Of a stretch of DNA of 64,000 bases, positions 22,195 through 33,360 are shown one piece after another. The notes below the pieces were generated by a model that was given only the letters and a program-made list of their open reading frames with translations, made no database searches and was not told the DNA's origin. The stretch is taken from NCBI GenBank assembly GCA_003013855.2, contig ML058408.1:2480001-2544000 (forward strand), written 5' to 3'. Source of the stretch: Liriodendron chinense. Lineage: Eukaryota > Streptophyta > Magnoliopsida > Magnoliales > Magnoliaceae. Position numbers and translations under genes: made by a program. Numbering within the stretch: the stretch's first letter is position 1; every line of letters begins with the position of its first letter.

Positions 22195-25041
22195 ATGCCA
22201 CATTGGGCTAGGACTTATAATAACCGACTTGTAAGGGACGGAGGAGTTGTTGAAGGGATTGATAGAGAGCCTCGTGCTAGGAAACGTCAGAATTTTCCTG
22301 AAATTACTAGAGAGATGGCTGAAAATCAACAAAATCAAGGGGCTAATCAACATCAAAATTCAGCCCCAAACCTGACTGAATTGGATAAGAATGAAGTGGG
22401 GGATGTACCTCAACCTAGAACTTTACGTGACTATTTACAACCAGCTAGGACGAGTACTCCCTCTTGCATAATTTTCCCTCACAATGTGGGAAATATTGAT
22501 TTTAAATCGGGGTTGATCCAACTTCTTCCTAGATTCCATGGACTCGACTCTGAGAGCGCATATCTACATATTAAGGAATTTGAAGAAGTTATAGCCACAA
22601 TAAACTATGATAATGTGACCAAGGATACTATAAAACTTAAATTGTTCCCTTTTTCCTTTAAAGAGAAGGTCAAATCATGGCTACATTCCTTAAGGCCGAG
22701 GTCTATAGGGACATGGGCTGAGATGACTAGGGAGTTTCTTAAAAAATTCTTCCCTACTCATCGAACCAATGCACTACGAAGGGCCATAATGAACTTCGCC
22801 CAAAAAGAAGAAGAAGCCTTTTTCCAATGTTGGGAAAGGTATAATGAGCTTTTAAACGCATGCCCACATCATGGCTATGAATGGTGGAGGTTGATTAGTT
22901 TCTTCTATGATGGATTAAACTCAACCATGCGCCAATTTGTTGAGATGATGTGCAATGGGGAGTTCATGAACAAGGAAACGGAGGAAGCTTGGGATTATTT
23001 TGACATGTTGGCTGAAAATACACAGTCATGGGATACATCCAAGCCAACAAGTTCAAAACAACCCCAAGCTAAGGAAAAGGGAGAAATTTATGTTTTAAAT
23101 AGGCAAGAGGATCTAGGTTCTAGAGTGGCTAAACTCACACGAAAGGTTGAGGAGATGGAACTAAAGAAAGTGGATACAACCCAACAAAAGGGGGCTGTTG
23201 AAACTATTTGTGGTATTTGTGCTTCTAATGTGCATCAAACGCCGGATTGTCCAACAATCTATGCGTTTCGAGAACTTTTATTTGAACAATCGAATGCCTT
23301 GAATAGTTATCAACGACCTTTTAGTACTCCAAATTCAAACACGAATAATTCTAGTTGGAGGAACAACCCAAACTTCAATTGGGCGAATGGAAACACGGCT
23401 AATCAAAATAATCCTCAAAGGGGGCCCCCAATGCAAATGGCCCCACCTCAAATGCCTTTAGAGGATACTTTGAAAGCATTCATGGAAGGTCAAGCTCAAA
23501 TAAATCAATCCAACCATACGATAATGCTTGAGCTTAAAACTTCGGTGGAGGAAATCAAGGCTCGCTTAAACGCAAGGGAAGGGGTGCTTCCAGCCCAACC
23601 CGTACCAAATCCAAAAACACAATGCGAAATAAGCATGCCTAGTTCTTCTAACCAACATATTGAACATGCTAAGGCCATCACCACTCTTAGAAGTGGTAAA
23701 ATCATTGAAAAACCTGATCCGGTGAAGGTTTCACCGCCTAATGATCCGGTATCTTCCAAAGAGGATGATGGACCTAGCACCGCCATGAATGAAAAAGAGT
23801 CACTAAAAGAATATAGGCCCGTTGCTCCATTCCCCCAACGCTTGATTCCAGCCAAACTTCAAGATAAATATCAGGAATTTTTGGAGGTTTTCAAGCAAGT
23901 CAAAATCAACATCCCACTGTTGGATGCCATTAAACAAATACCGTCATATGCAAAATTTTTAAAAGACCTTTGCACGATTAAAAGGAAAATACATGTGCAA
24001 AAGAAGGCATTTTTGACAGAGAATGTGAGTGCCATTATCAACCACGGGATGCCCAAAAAGTATAAAGATCCCGGTTGTCCGACAATATCATGTGTAATTG
24101 GAGACTACCGGGTGAAACATGCTTTACTCGATCTAGGGGCAAGTGTGAACTTAATCCCCTTTTCGGTCTATGAACAATTGGGTTTAGGTGAGTTAAAACC
24201 CACCAAAATCACATTACAACTTGCTGACCGATCAATTCGTATTCCAAGAGGGGTAATTGAGGACGTACTTGTCCAAGTTGACAAAGTTTACTACCCGGTC
24301 GACTTTATTGTCTTGGACACGCGACCCACGGTTAATATTGGTCCTCAAATTCCTGTCATACTTGGCCGTCCATTCCTAGCTACGTCAAATGCTATCATAA
24401 ATTGTAGGAGTGGGGTCATACAAATGTCTTTTGGCAATATGACGATTGAGTTGAATGCTTTCAATATTGACAACCAACATGAGGATGAGGATGAGGAGGT
24501 CCACGACATAAACATGATCAATTCTATCGTGGAAGATGAGTCCCTCTCACCTTTTTACTCCGGTCCCTTAGACGAAGAAGTGACTCACTCCCTTGATGAG
24601 AACGATGATATGATACGGGATATGGTCACACTTTTTGAGTCGATATCGGCATATGACGTTAGCCGAGAGAAGGATGTGGAAACCATACCTTTTTGCGCTG
24701 AAAAATCAATTCAGATTTCCACACCTTTGTGGATCATGCATACCGAACTCCACCAACCCTGGGATGATCCTTACTTGCAATATCATTGCCCAGGAAAATC
24801 TGATTGGAGACATATTTTTTCTGCTAAATATGATGATGTCTCCTCCTATACATGTGGTGAAAACACTAAGGAACCCGCTGGAATTCCTTCTTGGGATTTT
24901 GAGTGGCTTATTTCGATCATTCACACACATGTTCATTGTAAAGCAGGATATTGGATGACGTTACTGCGAAACCTTTTGATCCATCTAATGATTCTGCTTG
25001 ACTTTATGCTTTTGGATGAGTTGTTGGGATTAACCTCCTAG
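22195..25041 (+). CDS. Element C gag-protease polyprotein
   Basis: An unbroken 948-codon frame from the ATG at 22195 (MPHWAR). Order: N-terminal TLRDYLQPARTSTPSCI; gag core (about residues 130-275, with VKSWLHSLRPRSIGTW, CWERYNELLNACPHHG and FVEMMCNGEF); CCHC zinc knuckle CGICASNVHQTPDC at about residue 339; linker with LEDTLKAFMEGQAQINQ and ITTLRSGKII; protease with LLDLGAS (Asp about residue 646) and VILGRPFLATSNAIINC; acidic linker; C-terminal domain (QPWDDPYLQYHCP, THVHCKAGYWMTLLRNLL). Protease would cut gag within particles. No RT follows. The last 35 or so residues are open here but cut by a stop in D. This is the best-preserved example of the gag-protease-only class here. Confidence 0.9.
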   Translation: MPHWARTYNNRLVRDGGVVEGIDREPRARKRQNFPEITREMAENQQNQGANQHQNSAPNLTELDKNEVGDVPQPRTLRDYLQPARTSTPSCIIFPHNVGNIDFKSGLIQLLPRFHGLDSESAYLHIKEFEEVIATINYDNVTKDTIKLKLFPFSFKEKVKSWLHSLRPRSIGTWAEMTREFLKKFFPTHRTNALRRAIMNFAQKEEEAFFQCWERYNELLNACPHHGYEWWRLISFFYDGLNSTMRQFVEMMCNGEFMNKETEEAWDYFDMLAENTQSWDTSKPTSSKQPQAKEKGEIYVLNRQEDLGSRVAKLTRKVEEMELKKVDTTQQKGAVETICGICASNVHQTPDCPTIYAFRELLFEQSNALNSYQRPFSTPNSNTNNSSWRNNPNFNWANGNTANQNNPQRGPPMQMAPPQMPLEDTLKAFMEGQAQINQSNHTIMLELKTSVEEIKARLNAREGVLPAQPVPNPKTQCEISMPSSSNQHIEHAKAITTLRSGKIIEKPDPVKVSPPNDPVSSKEDDGPSTAMNEKESLKEYRPVAPFPQRLIPAKLQDKYQEFLEVFKQVKINIPLLDAIKQIPSYAKFLKDLCTIKRKIHVQKKAFLTENVSAIINHGMPKKYKDPGCPTISCVIGDYRVKHALLDLGASVNLIPFSVYEQLGLGELKPTKITLQLADRSIRIPRGVIEDVLVQVDKVYYPVDFIVLDTRPTVNIGPQIPVILGRPFLATSNAIINCRSGVIQMSFGNMTIELNAFNIDNQHEDEDEEVHDINMINSIVEDESLSPFYSGPLDEEVTHSLDENDDMIRDMVTLFESISAYDVSREKDVETIPFCAEKSIQISTPLWIMHTELHQPWDDPYLQYHCPGKSDWRHIFSAKYDDVSSYTCGENTKEPAGIPSWDFEWLISIIHTHVHCKAGYWMTLLRNLLIHLMILLDFMLLDELLGLTS

Positions 25042-26188
25042 TCTGACGGAGGATGATTTGTTAGAATGCTTTCCCATTAGGATTTGCCTTGATAGTTGAT
25101 TTAGTTGTGAAGTAATCCATCTCCAAAAGCTAACCTTGCCATATGCTTCAGGTGATATCTCTCTTTCTCACTCTCCTTTATTTTATGTCATTGCTCTCAT
25201 GTCATACATATTGCATATCTTATTACATTGAGGACAATGCAAAGTTTTGGTTGGGGGGTGAGAGATTCCTTAATTGATGAATCTGCTAGCTTTTGTGACA
25301 TGTCGAGCAAAGATGTAGAAATTTTTCAATTTTTCTGAATTTCGAAACTCTTTTGGAAGACTTTGATTCTATGCATTCGAGATAGCATGGGTATAAGAAG
25401 ATGAGATATGAAGTGAGGGATGTTGCAAGCTTTTGAACTTCTCTTAATATAATGGTTTTATATGTGAATTCACCTATTTTTATGATTGATAGAAAATTTG
25501 AACACCTTTTGCACCTAGTTCACATTACACGATTTTCATGATTTGAAAGGATTATGTGATTTATGGATCAATTAGACTCTGAATTGAGGTATTGAGAAAC
25601 CAAGCCGGGGTACTTTGTCCATCCTTGTCCATGGGAAAATAACGGAAGATATGGATTTCTAAAAATCCTATCTAATTTAAAAGAAAAAGGAAAGAAAGGA
25701 TGAAATCGGGAAGGAAAGAAAAATGGTGGAAAATTCCGATTAGGGCTACCTACTACCAGCCGGGGGATGGTCTACCCGTAACCAAAGCCGGAAATGGGAC
25801 GTAGTGTGAAAGTCATCGGAAGGACGGTAAGGCAAATTCCTGTCATAGGCTTGTTGTTACTCTATACACCTTGAGATCGGTAGTTTAGATGATTTATGAA
25901 GAAGATAATCCCGGAAACTCATGAGATGAACCTTCACTAACGCACACTGGGTTGAAGTTGTTCAAGTTCTTCTATTTATCAAGCAATCAGCGTGGATTTC
26001 ATATAAACACTTGTTATGTTCTGAGAGTTTAAGGTTTCAACCTCTTTCACTGAATTTCTCTGATTTTTACGCTTATGTGTCTTGGAATGTATAGAAGAAT
26101 AGCTTCCAGAGGAGAGTTGGGTTTTGGAAAATGAAACTAGTTTCACGCATGTTTTGCTCGGGACTAGCAAAATGCTGGTTGGGGTGTG
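25042..26188 (+). other. Element C 3' noncoding region with internal and terminal polypurine tracts
   Basis: About 1.15 kb homologous to 11539-12778. The internal tract GGTTGGGGGGTG is at 25249-25260; the terminal tract before the LTR is GGTTGGGGTGTG (26178-26188 region). Confidence 0.8.
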
Positions 26189-27815
26189 TGTTGAGCTCAT
26201 AATTGTGCATATTCTAACCCCAATTCATCACTCATTATGCATGATATACATGTTTAAAGGACCAACTTAATACATGATTTGTGATTATAGGAACAAGATG
26301 GAGAGTTCACCATTTGAAAGCTAAGTGGAGCTCTTTATGAGCATTGAGGATCAATAGATGAAGTAATGAAGGAAGATCAAAGAAAGACAAGCAAGGAGAG
26401 AAGAGAAAAGAAGAAAGAAAGAAGGAATGAATGAAGAAAGAGAGCCAGACCGGTCGGCTGACCGGTCGGCCAAGCCAGCCCGACCGGTCATGACCGGTCG
26501 GCCATTCATCTACATGCCAAGAAGGATGCTTGGACAGTTGGACCGCTAGCCCGACCGGTCATGACCGGTCGAGCATAGTTACTGGAGTCATCAGGAACGC
26601 AGCCGACCGGTCATGACTGGTCGGCCATTGTTGCTGGACAAAGGGTCAGGCCACTCCGACCGGTCATGACCGGTCGGCCAGCGTAACCAGCCACTTTCTA
26701 TTTCAGAAACTCCAGATTTCACTGCGCAATTGCGTAAGTTTACGCAATTTCTGGAGTTCTCTTGCGTATTGGACTCCTCCAAGCTATAAAAGGACCTCTT
26801 CTCTTCATACCAGAGGAGGCTACGACGTGGGGATTGCTGAGGAGACGGATTCTGCTTCGGATCTTTAGTTTTCTTCCTGTTTTAGTAGTTTTTCATGTTT
26901 TTAGAGGCTTTTAGTTCAAGGATGTTAGAGATGAACTAAAACCTCTTAGCTAGGGCTAAGAGGGGAAGCTTTTGATTCGTTTTTGATGGATTAACACAAC
27001 CTAGGTTTCCTTTTATGTTTTAATTGATGAATTTTAGTTCAATTTGAGTTTGATTCAAGTACTATGTTGGTTTCTACTTTGATCTCTTGATGACTCCGGG
27101 CTCATGTGATTCTTAGTGATCCTAACTTAGTATCTTAGCTTTTGAGTATTGTTTATGCTTGTGTAATGCATTGATCTACCATCGACTCCGGGCATGGTAG
27201 ACGCTTTGATTGCCTTGTATGCAATGGCCTGATTTTCATGTGGGAACTCATGCAACTGAAATTCTTATCTTTTGTGTATAATCTAGAATAGTTGTTTAGT
27301 GATTGATTTTGATTTAATTAGAGTTCAAATCATGAGTTGTAATCAGATCTAGTGACAGGACTTGGTGAAGGCTATGGTTATGAATCTCAACTAGATTGGA
27401 AAGAGGCTTGGCCTATACAATTGAGTGTGCCCAAGGCCTGAGCTTGGAAGTGGGAATCAAATCAGTTAATAAGCACTTGTTTCAGATAACTGTGATTAAC
27501 TGCTCTATATTCCGATCGGATAGAGATGGGAATCTGATTCTGATTGAGTTATATGAGACCTAGTTGTGTTGATGCATTGAAACGTATCAAGAGTGGATCC
27601 TTGGCGCTCTAGTGACTTTTTAGATTGAATTTACCTTAACCATTCACTGTTTAAACTCAAATCACTGTTTGTTTAGTTTTAGTTCTTAATATAGTCTTAA
27701 TTACTAGTTGTTTTAGTTAAATTCTGAAGATACCCATACATAAATCTCTGTGGGAACGATACTCGGTCTTTCCGAATTATTACTACTTCGCAACCCTACA
27801 CTTGGGGAGTGAACA
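26189..27815 (+). repeat. Element C 3' LTR
   Basis: 1627 bp. Palindrome array 26448-26678, with one more 71-bp unit than the 5' LTR. TATA 26785-26791, leader hairpin 26942-26963, end GGAGTGAACA. Confidence 0.95.
26448..26678 (+). promoter_or_regulatory. U3 palindrome array, 5 units (element C 3' LTR)
   Basis: Paired GACCGGTC octamers. The extra unit relative to the 5' LTR starts around 26481 and the next equivalent point is 26552, giving a 71-bp period. Confidence 0.85.
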
Positions 27816-27820
27816 TAATT

Positions 27821-30251
27821 GGCCCCCATGCGTTGGTGAAGTGGGCCCAAAGTTGGGGCTGACATAGCTGAAAACTGTATGTCTAATTTTCTAAGTTTTG
27901 GGCCATGTTTGGGAGCCCGTGGTGAGCCCCATGTAAGATGCATGTGGGGGTCACCAGTTGGGATTTTCAATCTATATATGTGTCTAGAAAAATAATATAT
28001 TACCTGGGCCAGACTGGGCCCCATATGATCAAAAAGTTGCTCCCAAGATGTGGCTATGAAATGGTGCACAGGAATTTCTATGCAGAAATTCGAAGTACCC
28101 ATGTTTGGCATTGTACCAAAAATCACATGTGCATATCCAGTGGGCCATGACTTATGGTATTTATAAATAATACGTGGGTCTACTAGGGGGACTTGACATC
28201 ACGCCAAAAGGTAGTCCCATTTGATGGCGGTACGTGCCCAAAGTTGGGCAAAAAACCATTTCTGTAATATTATCTGCACACCTCTTTCAAGTACCCATGT
28301 TTGGGCCACTACTAAAATATGAATGCATGCAACCAAGGAGGTCCGCCTTGTGTGTTTTGAAGTCCATGCATAGGGATACCAGATGGCAATTTTATTTCTC
28401 CAAAAGATGGCCCCTTGTGATCACCAATTGGACCCAAACTTAGCCCAAAACCATTTATGCATGTAAAGTCTGTTTAATTAGAAATCTATGTGGGGCCACA
28501 TCCATGGGATCCACCACATTCACAAAGTATTAAATAAGCCAGTTAAACCCTAAACCCCGAATCTAAATTGTATAGACCAACTCCCTAAAATTCGAAAGCC
28601 ACCACCCTAGGGTTAATCCTAACCGTATAAGTTATGGAACATGACAATCTAACCGCATAAATAATCTAAAACGTGGTAGGGTCGAATTCTAGCGTATGTG
28701 CGAATGTTTCAAGTTACATTGGGAGATGCTTCGATTCTTAAGGTGATGATTCCTCCCCTTGAGCTTTCCGCTTTTATGTTAATTAAGTAATAGTTTTATT
28801 CATCTACGACTGATAATTTTACTCTTTGTCTCATGATTACCTCTTTTGTTTAATTTTTTCATAAATCATATGTTTAATTTTGTTATACGTGAATCTCCTT
28901 ATAACTGTGAATTATTTACGGATTTTGAAATTGTCATTTTCACTCCTCATGTTTGGAATATGAAAGTGGAATGTGAAATTGGATGGTTACGATCACCTAT
29001 ATTTGATGGGATCTTAAACTGGTGGCCTTTGGAAGCGACTTGTTGGAAAGATTCTTGATGATGTCCTTAGATGGACTTGTTGGGCTAAATGTTAAATGAG
29101 ATGAGATCTTGATCATGTCCCTAGCTGGACTGGTATGAAAATATTTTTTATGATGTCCTTACATGGACTTGTTGTACTTAATGTCCTGTTGAGATGAGTT
29201 ATTCTGATTATTGATGAACTTGATGGACCAAGGGTCCTATGAGATAAATTATTGATTATGTCCCTAGTTAGACTAGTGTGGAAATATTTTGGAGAATTAT
29301 TGTGATGAAAGGCCACTTGTTGTAAGGGAATGTCATAATTGGTTTGGTTGTACATTGGAATAATAATGGTTGGTTTAATCATGCATATCATGGCACAGAC
29401 GGGACGTGTGGTGACGAGCCATATTACCGTCAGGGTGGTCTGGTTGCTGAGAGCATGTACCCTCGAGGTATTTTCGTTGGCTCTAGACCACCATAGAGTG
29501 CGTTATTCACTGAGAGCATGTACCTTTGGTATTTTCGCTAGTGATGACCACTCGTGATGGATTTACATTGTGGGGCTGATGTGTGTCCCTAGTGACTTCA
29601 AGACCACTGGGTAAGGCCGATGTGTGTCCTTAGTGACTTCCGGATCACCAGTTGATGGATTTGCATTGTAGGGTTGAGTGTGTCCTTAGCGACTTCCAGA
29701 TCACATTTTTCAGTTGGATGTGCATCCCCAAGCTGAGGGACATGTGCACGCATTCATGCAGTTTAGAAAGAATGCATCAGCAATGTTTTGTACATTTATT
29801 TTATTCTTGATTAATGTGTTTGTGTGTAATCTTGAGGGGACCTCACACTGAGCTGGCCACTCATGCTGTTATATTTCAACCATACAATTGGTGTAGGTGA
29901 TTTGAATAATGTATAGGTTATAATGGAATGATGCTCAAGCTATGCTGATGTCATGGACCAAAGGGCCACATCTGATGATTAATGCTTTAAATTTTGTATA
30001 TTTGTAATTATTTTCATTAATGTATTTTAATTTCAAATTCGGGACATTCGGTTTGTATAAGCCCTTTGGGCATCACTTTGAAATGTATATTGCATCTTTT
30101 CTACATGTATGGTCTATTTCTTCCACTGTGAACGCCTTCTTTGGAATGATACTTGGAAATGGAAGGAAATGTGAGTTTTCTCCATAGACTAACGCCCGGG
30201 TTTTCGGTACACGAGTTTAGAACTTAGGTTTCGAAAAATTGAGGCGTTACA
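27821..30251. other. Element X, right part, ending in an LTR-like terminus
   Basis: Noncoding continuation of 18591-20053. It holds several diverged short repeats around ATGTCC(T/C)TAG and TGTGTCC(T/C)TAG (29040-29700) but no coding domain. It ends AATTGAGGCGTTACA at 30251, after a stretch (GCCCGGGTTTTCGG, TACACGAG) that resembles the inverted start of the LTR at 2524. CCTCC follows at 30252 and should be repeated at X's left end outside the window. I read it as a chromovirus-like LTR. Whether one or two LTRs are present cannot be told here. Confidence 0.5.
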
Positions 30252-31347
30252 CCTCCATAGAGGTTTGAGGTGGGGCTATATGAAATTGCATTAGAGGCCC
30301 CCTTTGAGGATTACTTTGGTTGGCCGTGGGTCCATTCGCCCAATTGAAGTAAAGATTGTTTCTCCAATTAGAATTGTACGTATTTGAATTTGGAGTACTA
30401 AAAGGTCGTTGATAACTATTTAAGACATTGATTGTTCATATAAAAGTTCTTAAAATGCAGGAATTGTAGGACAATCCCCCGTTTGATGCACAATGGAAGC
30501 ACAAATACCACAAATAGTTTCAACAGCCCCCTTTATTAAGTTGTATCCACTTTCCTTAATTCCATAGCCTTGACTTTTCATGTGAGATTAGCCATTCTAG
30601 CACTTAGATCATCTTCATCATTCAAAACATAAATTCCTCCCTTTTCCTTGGCTTAAGACTGTTTTGAACTTGTTGGCTTAGATGTATCCCATGATTGTGT
30701 GTTTTCAGCCAACAAGTCAAAATAGTCCCAAGCTTCCTCTGTTTCCTTGTTCATGAACTCCTCATTGCACATCATTTCCACAAATTGGCACATGGTTGAG
30801 TTTAGTCCATCATAGAAGAAATTAATCAGCCTCTGCCATTCGTAGCTATGATGTGGGCATGCGTTTAATAGCTCATTATACCTTTCCCAATATTGGAAAA
30901 AGGTTTCATCTTCTTTTTGGGCGAAGTTCATTATGGCCATTCTCAGTGCATTGGTTTGATGAGTCGGGAAGAATTTTTTAAAAAACTCCTGAGTCATCTC
31001 AGCCCATGTCCCAATAGACCTTGGCCTTAAGGAATGTAGCCACGATTTGGCCTTCTCTTTCAAGGAAAAAGGGAACAATTTGAGTTTTATGGTATCATTG
31101 GTTACATTATCATAGTTTATTATGGCAATAACCTCTTCGAACTCCTTAATGTGTAAATAGTCGCTTTCAGAGTTGAGTCCATGAAATTTGGGGAGAAGTT
31201 GGATCAACCCCAGTTTAAAATCAATGTTCCCCACATTATGAAGGAAATAATGCAAGAGGGAGTGCTCGTCCTAGCTGGTTGTAAGTAGTCACGTAAAGTC
31301 CTAGGTTAAGGTGCATTCCCCACTTCATTCTCATCAAATTTTGTTAG
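30252..31347 (-). pseudogene. Element H gag fragment, Athila-type (broken)
   Basis: Minus-strand gag relic, closest to element C. At 30653-31255 it reads NIDFKLGLIQLLPKFHGL, LHSLRPRSIGTWAEM, the CWERYNELL-like YWERYNELLNACPHHS and QFVEMMCNEEFMNK. Left of that the zinc-knuckle region and the HQT-DCP stretch can be followed in several frames to about 30480, and the proline-rich linker to 30260. X interrupts it on the left. The copia-type LTR interrupts it on the right, just before the TLRDYLQP motif's upstream part ends. LTRs of H are not in the window. Confidence 0.85.
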
Positions 31348-33287
31348 TGCACTTTTTCGTGGCATACTAGTGCACCTTGTTTGTCAATCACTTACAGCAG
31401 TGAGTCTAGAGTCGGTTGAGCCCAAAGAAGACGAAGACCGAAGACTCAAGACGTCCAGCTGCATCTAGGAAGAAGATTCAGGTATATGAGATGCCTTGGT
31501 GCCTTAACCTCGACCAAAACCTATCCCCTTTGTATCCTTGATGAACTTGACCATATTTAGAACCCTTTAGGCATCATTGATAGGCCCTAGGTGTCCCTTT
31601 TGATCACCCTAACCTTGGCCTTAATCTCCGAGCTGAAACAAATGGAATTCAGCTTGTTAGAGAGGGGACCCAGGCTGGTCCGACCGGTCAAGACCGGTCG
31701 GCCAGCATCCCTGCTGTTTTTACAAGGCCAGCCGACCGGTCATGACTGGTCGGCCTTCACAAATGAAGGTATACAGCTAGGAGGGCCGACCGGTCATGAC
31801 CGGTCAGCCAGTTTTTTGGCTCTTGTAATGTTCAACATCCAGCATGGGGGGCCGACCGGTCATGACCGGTCGGCCAGAGTGATATGGCCTGTCCAGTGAG
31901 GGTAGCCGACCGGTCATGACCGGTCGGCCAGTGTATGTGGCCTATACTCATGTTGTTCTCCAGCAGGGAGCTCCGACCGGTCATGACCGGTCGGGACAGG
32001 TCGGCATAGAGCCGTTTTTTGACCGTTGGGGCTTCATTTGCCTATATATGGGGCTCCGTTTTTGGTCATTTGTAGAGGGATTTTTGAGGAAGGAAAGCCA
32101 CCATTGAAGGAGTTCTTTTGAGGCTTATTCCTTGACCTATGGAAGGCATCTTCCTTGTGCTTTAACACAAGATTAAGAGCATTCCAAACTCATGAAGAAG
32201 ATGACCTTCATCCCCTCTTGATCTCCAGAGTTAGGAAGTTTCTTGATTGGCAAATCCATGTCCTAAACTCGAAGATGAGATCGTTGTAGGTAAGAGACTC
32301 TAGGCAACCCATTCCCACTAAGTTATAGAGCTCTTAAACCTATCCTCCTAGCACCTTGGGCATTTCAAGGCATTGCATGCAAGGTGTTTGATCGAATGTG
32401 GCTGAGGCATTGGCGACGCAACGGCGGCACGATCGAGGGAGCAAAGGGAAGCTGATTGAAGCACTGGGAGAGCGGAGATCAAGCAACCCAATCCGGCGCT
32501 AAACAAGGGACTCATCCGACAAGTAGGTTGTCTTATTTGAGAGTCCATTTTAGAGTTTATTTGTCAACTCGTCTTAGGGACGTTAGCCGTTCCTTGGCCC
32601 GTCAGCTGGGCCTAAACTAAGTCTCCAAGGGGGAGCCTCCGACACGGGAGTAAACGTGCGATAAGGTTGAGAGTTAGCCTTTGTCTAAAACTCCGGATAC
32701 GGTTGAGAGGTGAACCGATAAAACCTCCGTGTAAAGGTTGAGAGGTGAACCTCATTTAAAACCTCCGATAGTGAATGCCGGTGTGCTCAAAGGGGTTGAG
32801 TACTTGAACCGGGAGTGGAGTAGACACGTAGTCGAACCACTATACATCCTTGTGTTTGTGATTATTCTTGAGCTCATTCTATCTTTGCATTGTTAGTTTA
32901 ATTGCTTAATTATGAATGATTGATAGGAATGCATGCTAGGCACTTTATAGGCATCCCCACACATGATGTACCTTCACTGCTTGTGTAGACTTGAGCTCAT
33001 TGATCCACTCTCATAAGTCTACACAAGATGCATAGGTTAGGAGCTTGATTAGTTGTATCATTTACTTCCTATGCATGCTTAGACTAGGTTTGTTTATTGC
33101 TTATCCTCTTGCTAGTTTTTTGATTGGACCCACCAAGGCTTGGAAGCCGAGGTGTTCTTGCTTACAAAGCTTATTTTATTGAATTGCATAAGTAGGCGAA
33201 AAGAATTTGAAAAAGGTCCATATCACCCCCTCTAGGTCCTTAGACATATCTCCGAGTATCTCTACAAGCGGTAAAATCGCAATTTCA
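31348..33287 (+). repeat. Putative Ty1/copia 5' LTR
   Basis: Sequence between the break in H gag and a tRNA-iMet-type PBS. The right end (AATTTCA, then ATTGGTATCAGAG) is well placed. The left end is set where H homology stops, at TGCACTTTTTCG, or six bases earlier at TGTTAG. A U3-like part holds six palindrome units (31680-31997), then TATATAT at 32043-32049. About 1.2 kb of R-U5 follows, without the leader hairpin of the Athila-type LTRs. About 1.94 kb would be long for copia but within the range of the SIRE/Maximus lineage. No second LTR is seen, so the left boundary is tentative. Confidence 0.55.
31680..31997 (+). promoter_or_regulatory. U3 palindrome array, 6 units, in the copia-type LTR
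   Basis: Six paired GACCGGTC octamers (centres AA or AT, two with one mutated arm) spaced about 50-70 bp apart, 45 bp upstream of a TATATAT box. The same motif fills the U3 of the gypsy LTRs in this window, but the DNA between units is not obviously related. Confidence 0.85.
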
Positions 33288-33289
33288 AT

Positions 33290-33300
33290 TGGTATCAGAG
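33290..33300 (+). other. Primer-binding site, tRNA-iMet type
   Basis: TGGTATCAGAG, the standard copia primer site complementary to initiator tRNA-Met, three bases after the proposed LTR end. Confidence 0.85.
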
Positions 33301-33360
33301 AGGGTTTCTCTTTAAGGGCTTAATTGCCTAGAGATAGATCCTAAAGAGAAACTTGAAAAT

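Larger units (their letters stand above)
20054..27815 (+). mobile_element. Element C: non-autonomous Athila-type gag-protease retrotransposon
   Basis: A 7762-bp insertion with LTRs 20054-21568 and 26189-27815 and a perfect duplication TAATT (20049-20053 and 27816-27820). It has a tRNA-Asp PBS and one 948-codon gag-protease frame, unbroken. Like D, it lacks RT, RNase H and integrase. The 5' LTR is 112 bp shorter than the 3' LTR, through one 71-bp and one 41-bp difference. Its polypurine tract reads GGTTGGGGTGTG, one base off the D and F version. The intact frame suggests it could still supply particle protein. Confidence 0.95.

Noticed and set aside
28846..29557. Several 70-aa ORFs in element X
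   Set aside because: No domain and no homology to neighbouring elements. The length is expected by chance in this AT-rich DNA.
31591..32107. Open frames with repeated TGHDRS or GRPVMTGR peptides over the palindrome arrays (also near 1076, 6880, 39414, 47440 and 55653)
   Set aside because: They are translations of the repeated GACCGGTC units on either strand. They lie in U3 upstream of the TATA box and have no independent support as genes.
32348..32548. Minus-strand ORF in the copia-type LTR
   Set aside because: Short, no recognisable domain, and located in R-U5 of an LTR.
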